A DNA stretch of 64,000 nt from Burhinus oedicnemus (lineage: Eukaryota; Chordata; Aves; Charadriiformes; Burhinidae). A program made the translations under genes and the position numbers. The DNA is taken from contig VFFE01007640.1 in the NCBI GenBank assembly GCA_008921705.1, forward strand, positions 675,884 through 739,883, read 5' to 3'. The first letter of the stretch is position 1, and each line of letters starts with the position of its first letter. Below are positions 57,701 to 64,000 of the stretch, piece by piece. The notes under the pieces were generated by a model, which was not told where the DNA came from, did not search any database, and saw only the letters and a program-made list of their open reading frames with translations.

Positions 57701-60349
57701 AGAACCACCATCAGTACTGGGTTACTATACAGACATTACACAGCTGCCCAAATGGTTAGCCAGTAATTTAATGCAGGGGATACCTCTTTTTCATGTTCTG
57801 TTGCAAAGCTTCATACTATTTTAGCGCACTGTTTAAGAGTAGTATGTCAACGAAAATACCACAAGCAGCAAGAACATCCCAATCCCTTTATTTTAAAAGC
57901 AATGAGGCAGAGTAAGATGAGAAGCTACTTAGAACATGCAAGTCTTTTGTGTGGTATGTAGCAACATGTAAACTACAAGAGATCCTGAAATGGGGAGATA
58001 CTCATTTCACATTTAGACTAAATAAGCCTTAGTTTGGCACAAACTGAAAAAATATTTACCATTTGTGACAACACACCTAGCACAAGCACATGAATAAAAG
58101 TTGGAGCCGCTACAATAATGCACTTCTGTAGCCAAGAACATACCCACTAGTTCTAGGCACACGACACATTCAAATTTCTGTGTTTGTGGTAAGGTTGTAC
58201 CCCATTACCTACCTCCAAATAGACCAGCTACAGAAGAAGGCTCATTGCGGAAATGAGAAGCATTAGGGTAAGCTTGAGGACCACAAAAAGAATCTGATAA
58301 GGCATATCACACAAGAGAGAAAGCCAGGAAAGGAGAAGAGGGAGAGTTACAGAAAGAGAACCAAGATATACTGTTTATCTGCTATTCAAAAATTTCATTT
58401 CAGGTCAGTCTATAAATCCACATATACTCTAATAACACAGAACCAATGGAATGAAATCAATACACATCAGACATACAGTAAGAAACAAGTTTACATTATC
58501 ACTAACACAGAAGGGGAAAGCACGGTTTCAAACTTACAGCTATATTAGGAAAAATACTTCTTTAGTAAATGCCATGTTTTACACCCTCGGAAGAAACGAG
58601 CGTAAAGCTTCAAGGCATTTTTCTTATACCTGAAGTATAAGGATACAGCCCAATAGTGGATTCAGATTTGATTGCCACAAAAGGATTTAGTTCAGTAAAT
58701 GGATTGTAATGATCTAAAGAACCAGAAAGAGTTATTTTAAATCCACATTCACATTATTGTAGCACCTTGTTTGTACTACAGCTAGAACTGCATTTACGTT
58801 TCACGTAACAATCTGTCGGGAGGTCACGCTGTGGTTCTGCATATATCTTTAGAGAATGAGACACTGGAAGGGAATGCAATGTATCAATGCCATCCACCTC
58901 CAGCGACTTCAGGGCTGTCGTGTGATGAATACTACAGAAACCAGCGTGTGCTACAAAAGCCCACCAGGCTCCTTGTTCACAGCCCTGCACTGCCACAACT
59001 TTTTGTATGCCTGCAGAACAAATTATACAGAGGAAAGCAATCTGAGTGAGTAATAACCTGACTAAAAAAAGCTGTATTTCAAATGATCATTCTACATTCA
59101 CATGCAGCCATACAAGTTTTATTGGAAACGTGGGAAAGGCCAATTAGAAGCATAGGCCAGATTATTATGCAGTAGTACCAGCTTAAAATATTTGTATACG
59201 ACTGCCTCAGCCAACTAATCCTCCCTGGGAGTTGTGGAGAGAAGTCCACAGCAAGAGTTCTTGTGCTTGAAGATCTTGCTTGCCTTCTCTCTCCACTAAC
59301 CAAAGACAAGCTAGGAAACCAGTTAGCTAAGGTGACAAAGTGCAGGTGGTATTAATACCTCTAAAGAGATCCCTTTGTTTTATCTCTGTTAACAAGTATC
59401 AGAGATATCAAATATCTCTGCTGTAAGAGTCTGGATTCATTTGTGATCAATTCTAGTGGGGTTCAACCTGCAGAGAGAAAGGCCTGTTGTCTTTAAACCT
59501 AGCTTTGCTTAAGAACAGAACTGACATGTAATTAATTGATTTTTAGTCTATGAAAGCTAACTTAATTCTTCATATTGAAAAGTAATCAAATTACTGTCTA
59601 GCTGTACCAACAGAAATGTTAGAAGGATTTCTAATATGACAGTCATGCTGAATCATCTCCAAAGTAAGATTTCAACAGTTTTAAAAGGGTGAGTCATTAG
59701 TTTATTGCCTAGTAGGGCAAACAGTTTGAGCAGACCATGCACCAGGAAGCGCGTGGCTTTACCAGTTTTGTAAATGCCAACACGACTGGGGGGAAAAAAA
59801 ACCACCCACTACAAAAAAATTAGATTAAGCTCCTATATTTAAAAAGACCGTTTCAACCTGAGGAACAAAGAAATAGCATTTTCTTTTCATTCTCAGGCAT
59901 ACATAGTATTTTACATTAAAATTCCTAAGCATAAGAGAGTGCGTGTAAAATGGCACTCAAACAATGCTTTAACTATAACTAAGTTCCTTTACATCAGGTA
60001 GAATCCCATCTAGGTAGCCAAGAAAGGATTTTACCACCATTTTCATGGCACAGTTACCAAATCAAGTTCTAACATAGCACAAAATGAGCTCCAAATGACC
60101 AACTTCTAGTTTCTGAAAGGCCCCATAAATATACTTTAGAAACTGAAATAATGTTAATTTTTTTAGGAAATAGGAAATTAGTTTAAAATGGTACTTTACC
60201 AACAAACATTTCATGTGTGGGTGTCCTACTGGTGAAAGTAGATACATCAGAAGACACAGACAGATGAGCAGCATCGTTAGTTTTTGTAAGGAAAGGATTT
60301 AGGTTTGGAATGGCATCATCAACACTATCAACAGTAGCAGAAAAAGGAT
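39779..60349 (-). CDS. PICALM: Phosphatidylinositol-binding clathrin assembly protein, C-terminal half (partial)
   Basis: Coding exons in gene order are 60349-60200, 58713-58630, 58293-58213, 55547-55440, 54507-54376, 54286-54256, 53432-53333, 51785-51762, 49661-49602, 47162-47058 and 39793-39779. Together they encode about 296 residues plus stop. PICALM (CALM) is an endocytic adaptor: its N-terminal ANTH domain binds PI(4,5)P2 and SNAREs, and its unstructured tail binds clathrin and AP2. Only the tail is here. The ANTH exons lie beyond the right edge. Identity is clear from [92 protein letters not shown] and [18 protein letters not shown], ending IQFM. DPF and NPF motifs fit AP2-appendage and EH-domain binding. 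Borders are GT-AG with matching phases. Compared with the human main form as I recall it, there are two extra phase-1 cassettes. Confidence 0.96.
39794..47057 (-). other. PICALM: PICALM last intron (7.3 kb)
   Basis: No further exon is seen. The contents are AT-rich DNA, a GC-somewhat-richer stretch at 40.2-40.6 kb with a chance 121-residue frame, and purine- or pyrimidine-rich tracts. The large intron separates the exon ending PGAQ from the four-codon terminal exon. Confidence 0.75.
47058..47162 (-). CDS. PICALM: PICALM penultimate coding exon
   Basis: 105 nt, phase 0-0, acceptor TTTTTTTTTAG and a weak donor ACAG/GTGTGT. The exon encodes [20 protein letters not shown], then [15 protein letters not shown], with one NPF motif. 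Reading through the weak donor would add about 19 residues before a stop. Confidence 0.95.
47938..48300 (-). mobile_element. CR1 LINE 3' fragment in PICALM intron
   Basis: The minus-strand reading gives [20 protein letters not shown], then [20 protein letters not shown], the C-terminus of the CR1 ORF. It is followed by the usual 3' end, seen on the plus strand as TTTAGGTTGGAAAAGACCTT. The fragment is 5'-truncated and inactive, and its upstream border is approximate. Confidence 0.9.
49602..49661 (-). CDS. PICALM: PICALM exon, [10 protein letters not shown] segment
   Basis: 60 nt, phase 0-0, acceptor TTTTCACACCAG and donor ATG/GTAAGT. The exon encodes [20 protein letters not shown]. It could be skipped in frame. 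Confidence 0.95.
51305..51367 (+). repeat. A-rich low-complexity tract
   Basis: About 60 bases made almost only of A, broken by AATT and AAAAT units. It may be the tail of an old retrotransposon, but no body is recognisable next to it. Confidence 0.7.
51762..51785 (-). CDS. PICALM: PICALM 24-nt microexon (NGMHFPQY)
   Basis: The exon is eight codons, NGMHFPQY, phase 0-0, with acceptor AATACAG and a perfect GTAAGT donor. I recall the same octapeptide in a human PICALM isoform, where it is optional. This supports it as a conserved alternatively spliced microexon. Confidence 0.9.
53333..53432 (-). CDS. PICALM: PICALM exon, [10 protein letters not shown] segment
   Basis: 100 nt, acceptor TTTATTTGAAG and donor GTTG/GTAAGC. 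The exon encodes [20 protein letters not shown], then [13 protein letters not shown], and returns to phase 0. Confidence 0.95.
54256..54286 (-). CDS. PICALM: PICALM 31-nt exon
   Basis: A very short exon with acceptor TTCGTGACAG and donor AAAAA/GTGAGT. It encodes [11 protein letters not shown] across its borders and changes the phase from 1 to 2, so skipping it would shift the frame. It must therefore normally be included. Confidence 0.92.
54376..54507 (-). CDS. PICALM: PICALM exon, [10 protein letters not shown] segment
   Basis: 132 nt, phase 1-1, acceptor TATTCCAAG and donor GGCA/GTAAGT. The exon encodes [20 protein letters not shown], then [20 protein letters not shown] and NLVG. Confidence 0.95.
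55440..55547 (-). CDS. PICALM: PICALM exon, [10 protein letters not shown] segment
   Basis: 108 nt, phase 1-1, acceptor CCCCACAG and donor GGTG/GTAAGA. The exon encodes [20 protein letters not shown], then [16 protein letters not shown]. This matches the human protein almost residue for residue as I recall it. The NVDFESVFG stretch is acidic/aromatic and typical of clathrin or AP2 tail motifs. Confidence 0.95.
58213..58293 (-). CDS. PICALM: PICALM cassette exon ([10 protein letters not shown])
   Basis: This 81-nt, phase 1-1 exon has an acceptor GCCTTATCAG and donor GGAG/GTAGGT. A second GT four bases on (GTAATG) would break the frame. It encodes [20 protein letters not shown], then SVAGLFG, and joins in frame to GFTPSP. 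It is probably alternatively spliced, because the human main form as I recall it lacks it. Confidence 0.8.
58630..58713 (-). CDS. PICALM: PICALM cassette exon with two NPF motifs
   Basis: This 84-nt, phase 1-1 exon has an acceptor ATCTTTAG-like border and donor TCAG/GTATAA. It encodes [20 protein letters not shown], then IGLYPYTS. Because it is a multiple of three and symmetric, it can be included or skipped without changing the frame. Two closely spaced NPF motifs suggest extra EH-domain binding. Assignment as a PICALM exon rests on borders, phase and composition; whether it is used is not shown by sequence. Confidence 0.8.
60200..60349 (-). CDS. PICALM: PICALM exon, DPF/NPF segment
   Basis: The acceptor (TTGAACAG) ends at 60350 and the donor is GTTG/GTAAAG. 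The exon encodes [20 protein letters not shown], then [20 protein letters not shown], ending [10 protein letters not shown]. It carries one DPF and one NPF motif. Phase 1 at both ends. Confidence 0.95.
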
Positions 60350-61516
60350 CTGTTCAATTCCAGAGAGCAAGAGAAAGAAGAAAACGGAGATGGATTTAGT
60401 TACATGCTGCTTCCTAGATATAGAAGAGTAAGAGTTAAGAAGAGTCCAGGAAGTACAGTTTTCTCCTGACATCTCTAAACTTGGGATGACTGAGCTAATT
60501 ATTTAATTTTCAAATTGTCCAGAATTATCTGTTCTCTGCTCAAGAAAAATACTACAGATATTAGCTACACGTTTACTTTTTTTTTTAAAAAATTAATACT
60601 ATTTTGGTAAAGTGTGCTTTTTCCATAGTGCGCTTTATACTGAAAGTTAGTATGTTATTCCTCTTTAAACACCATCACTTTTTGCTTCACTCAGTCACGT
60701 CCTGACACTTGCAACAAATTCTCTGGAGCAGAGACTGCCTCTTAGTTCTGTTACGCTTGGCAGGTGCCAAGCCGGGATTCAATGCAGGAGGACAAAGTCT
60801 GGAGGATAGCTTTAAAAAACGCAAACAAACCAAAACAACGGAGCTGTACTGTTCCTTCTTCTTCAAGCTGTGGTTATGGATATTTTTCTTTTTCTTTTTT
60901 TTGTGTGTTACCAGGCATCATGAAATGTCCAAGAGCCATGAACACACCAAGGTAGCACACAGGACAAAAGCACTGTCCTTACTACCTGGGGCATCAGGAG
61001 CAATAAGCTTGTTGTGGATACGCCATTAGCTGCAAGCAAGAAAAAAACCTGCTCTGCTTTGAGGGACAACAGCCAGTGAGCAGTGACAAGGAAAATGCTC
61101 CTTATTAAAAAAAAAACCTGTCAGACCATAATGGCAAATGAAGGAAACATGGATCTATGCGAGTCACTTCCCAAGGCGTATAGGAGAGTTTTGAGGTTTC
61201 CTGAGGATGGACACAATTGCCAAGCTAAAATACTCCTGCGCTCCAGGATGCAACAGATAAACAGGATAGGAAAGGCAGCTACAATACTTGTTGACAGAAG
61301 GAGCTGTGGTTTAGCTGTCTGGCTTCAAAGCACATGAATCCTTGATGGAAAACTCAAGAACTTACTACTGGGACCAGCAAGAGTTGCATCCAGCCCTATT
61401 TGATTTATCACAGTGACTAGAACAGCAACTTACTCTTCCAGGCAAACCCACTAGAGGAATGTCTGAATAACAATTATAGGAGAGATTTCTTGAGCACTTC
61501 AGTTTCTGGCTTGTTT

Positions 61517-61577
61517 TTTTTGTTGTTGTTGTTGTTGTTGGGGTTTTGGTTTTTTTGTTTGTTTGTTTGTTTTGTTT
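61517..61577 (+). repeat. GTT/GTTT microsatellite
   Basis: A T run is followed by seven GTT-like units, then a G/T spacer and several TTTG units. It is a compound simple repeat, likely length-variable. Confidence 0.85.
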
Positions 61578-63265
61578 CTTAAAACTGGTTAGATTACAGA
61601 TTTATCTGCAGCTCTTGTAAATACTACCATGATGTGTGCAGCAGCTTCAAACTCTAAGTTATTTTCTCTCCCTGAATCTGACCTCCTGATTCTTAGCTAT
61701 AAATCCCACACAGCTTGATAACATGTAGACTTCAATCATATGCAAGTCTGAAAGAAAATGAAATTTTAAAGCCATAACTGTATTATTCTTTGTAGGCTTA
61801 ATACACACTTTGATTTTCTGCAAGCTCAAGGCATCTTATTCAGCAAGACCTGACTTCTCTCCCAAATTGCTTGGCTATGCTGCAAGAATGAGTGAAGTAC
61901 CTTGAAAAGCCTTTTTCTAAATCATTCAGTCAGCAAAATGACAGTGTCAAATACTGAATAAAGGATAAGCAGAATAACCTAATATAGTATTTGTAATATA
62001 TTAATAGCAATACAAAACTTTGTACTGTCTCAGCTGAGTCCTTACTCTCAGGTGCTGCTTAAAACCATTGTCTGCTTTGAATGCTATTCTAGAAGCTGTA
62101 GAACAAACAGATCTGACAATAAAACAGGTCAGATCATTCTTTAATCAGCTCTGCTTGCTTTTTCTGTTGCTGCTTCGCATTCTTCTGATTCTATTGGTTC
62201 TCCTTGTAATTGGAAAAAATCCGAACAGATAGGTCAAACTGATTATTTCCACACTGATACATTTGTTTTGCTTCTGAAGTTTAAGGTACAAATTGATAGC
62301 TGGCAAATATATCAGACACAGCTGGAATGGTCTCTCAACAATCCCAATAAACAGGTCAGATAAAACAATATGAAAGAAGCTAAAAAGGACAAGAAGTTTT
62401 TAACCATATTTGTTTGAAGCTACTATCCTCTGGAATTATTTTACACATGCACTCAGCAGGAAAATTACTACATACTGCCTTCTGTTCCCAAATCCCAAGG
62501 TTGTATGTGTAGTTTTATGTGCTTTGACTAGTCAGGCAATGCAACGCAGTTTTAGATTACCAAGATTTTCTCAGAAGTGTAATCTGTTCTCAGACTCTTC
62601 GCTCATCTGCCTCACTCTAATTCTAGCCAGTGTGCTCAATCCTATCCGAGTCTCAAAACTTGCCAAATGCTAGTGACAAAGGTAACTAAAGATTAATTGG
62701 GTTTGGGTAATATATATCGATGCATATTCAGATTTTAAAAATTGTTGTATCTCATGACAGCAACACCTCAACGTTTCTAAAGCCCAATTTCATTCTTGAA
62801 TACACATGGCATCTGTTTGTGTCAGTGGAATCACTCTGTACTTTCAGGCCATCATCAGGCATTAATGATTCAGGTGCATTTAAAAGAGTAATTTGAATTT
62901 TGCAAACTTCTACCTTTAAGTTACCTAACTAGAAGTATTTTAGCTGACAGAACAATGACAGAGGTTTTTCATTGGCATCTCTTACAGTTTGAAAAAGTAA
63001 ACTGAAAACATGCAATTACAGAACCCCTCCTCCGGGATTTTTTAACCTCATTAGCTTTAACATTTTTGGAAGAGCAAGACAAAAGGCAGCAACCCAACTA
63101 TAATGCCTTTGTAACAACGTATCCTTTAATTACATACCTAAGAGTTGCCGCATAATATTTTTAACAGTAACTGATTTTAGTCCATTGCAACTTGTAGCTG
63201 GTTCAATACTCTTCTCAAAGTCACCCGTATACACCAAATACAAACATCATCATGTCAGAAAATTA

Positions 63266-63470
63266 CCTAAGGGAGGGATGCTGTGCAGTGGTTAGAGCAC
63301 AGGACTGGAAATAGTTCAGGTTCCATTCTTGGCTCTGCCACTGACTTGCCGTATGACTTCGGACAAGTCAGTTAATTGCTCAGATTTCCCCATCTGTAAA
63401 ATGTGGAAAGCACTTCTTATCTACCTCACCTACGTGAGGTGAGCGTTCATGTCTGTAAAGCTGAAGAGAT
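63266..63470 (+). mobile_element. MIR-type tRNA-derived SINE
   Basis: The order of landmarks follows the MIR/CORE-SINE pattern: GTGCAGTGGTTAGAGCACAG (A box), CAGGTTCCATTCTTGGCTCT (B box), GCCACTGACTTGCCGTATGA, GGACAAGTCAGTTAATTGCT, CCCCATCTGTAAAATGTGGA and ACCTACCTCACCTACGTGAG. It is diverged but nearly continuous over about 200 bp. MIR-like elements predate the split of mammals and reptiles, so a remnant in a bird-like genome is plausible. Confidence 0.85.
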
Positions 63471-64000
63471 TTTTTTTTTTCTTTTTTCATGAAAGGTAAC
63501 AAAAAATGCTGATCCCAGAATTTTAGCCTAAAATTTTAGCAGAAAATCCAAAAATCTTCACAGTTAAATTAAAATCTTAGAAGTATTTAGAAATGTGTCA
63601 ATAGTAAGCAGATATCAATGACTGTTACTGAAGACTCTTACCAAGAGTAACACAATATTGAACAAAACACACTTCCAGGCTCAATTTTAGGTTAATAAAG
63701 CAATGCTAGATTGTGACGTGACCTTCGAGAGGAATATAATTTCCCCTTCTATCTCTCACCCATGAAACAAATAGGGCAAGCTGAAAAAGATATTCTCCAG
63801 AAAGCAAACAGGAACAGCAAAACATTCTTCTTCATTTCTAAACTCTAAGCCTCTTAAACATTGAAATTTGTATGTATAACTTGATCCGTTCCTCACTGCA
63901 TCTTTCTCAAAAGATGCTCTGCTCGGCAAAACTAAAGGACAAGTAAACTACTTTTATTTATTTCTGAAGCTATCACACATATTAGTATTGCCTCTGTCAC

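Larger units (their letters stand above)
60350..64000 (-). other. PICALM: PICALM intron reaching the window edge
   Basis: None of the expected next upstream segments (for example the LLDLQQP or ASTWG region recalled from human PICALM) can be read here on the minus strand, so the whole stretch is intron. It holds a TTG/TTTG microsatellite and a MIR-type SINE. Confidence 0.75.

Noticed and set aside
63136..63175. Possible PICALM exon on the minus strand before GTATGT
   Set aside because: There is a donor-like border, but no acceptor tract and no similarity to the PICALM segment expected upstream.

Overview
This window looks like nuclear DNA from a bird, or possibly another sauropsid. It is AT-rich, interrupted by CpG islands, and low in repeats. 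The recognisable repeats are mainly CR1 LINE fragments with the typical CR1 3' end. Genes have many short exons with GT-AG introns. The two genes present lie in the order and orientation I recall for human 11q14 (SYTL2 - CCDC83 - PICALM). Nothing bacterial, plasmid-like or CRISPR-like is visible. Most of the open reading frames in the window are chance ORFs in introns and intergenic DNA.

Layout. 1-4.8 kb: AT-rich DNA with no gene I can support, one CR1 fragment (about 2617-2715) and a tRNA-SINE-like relic. 4.9-5.85 kb: a CpG island with a good minus-strand splice donor, possibly the promoter and first exon of a leftward gene (SYTL2 is expected there by synteny, but this is not proven). 5.85-9.0 kb: a short tandem duplication, an unexplained exon-like segment (about 7.0-7.35 kb), an LTR-like 3' portion, an assembly gap and a CR1 fragment. 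9.08-9.48 kb: a second CpG island containing a perfect RFX X-box, the probable CCDC83 promoter. 12.5-32.4 kb: CCDC83 on the + strand. Ten coding exons, all with GT-AG borders and compatible phases, add up to 415 codons plus a stop, very close to the length I recall for the human protein (413 residues). Its introns hold a CR1 fragment ending 19 bp before exon 3, a candidate solo LTR, and a roughly 0.97 kb duplication across an assembly gap that is probably a false haplotype duplication. 32.4-38 kb: intergenic DNA between the two convergent genes. 38.1-60.35 kb: the 3' part of PICALM on the - strand, with eleven coding exons from the DPFSATVD segment to the final IQFM-stop. They include two in-frame cassette exons (one with two NPF motifs), a 24-nt microexon and a 31-nt exon. 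60.35-64 kb: PICALM intron with an old MIR-type SINE. The exons for the N-terminal ANTH domain lie beyond the right edge.

CCDC83 and PICALM are arranged tail to tail and are not known to work together. PICALM is a ubiquitous clathrin and PI(4,5)P2 adaptor. CCDC83 is a coiled-coil protein with testis-biased expression in mammals, and the X-box in its putative promoter points to a role in cilia or sperm flagella. I found no new biological system. The most useful leads are the X-box promoter, the PICALM cassette exons, the CR1 next to the exon 3 acceptor, and two assembly problems.
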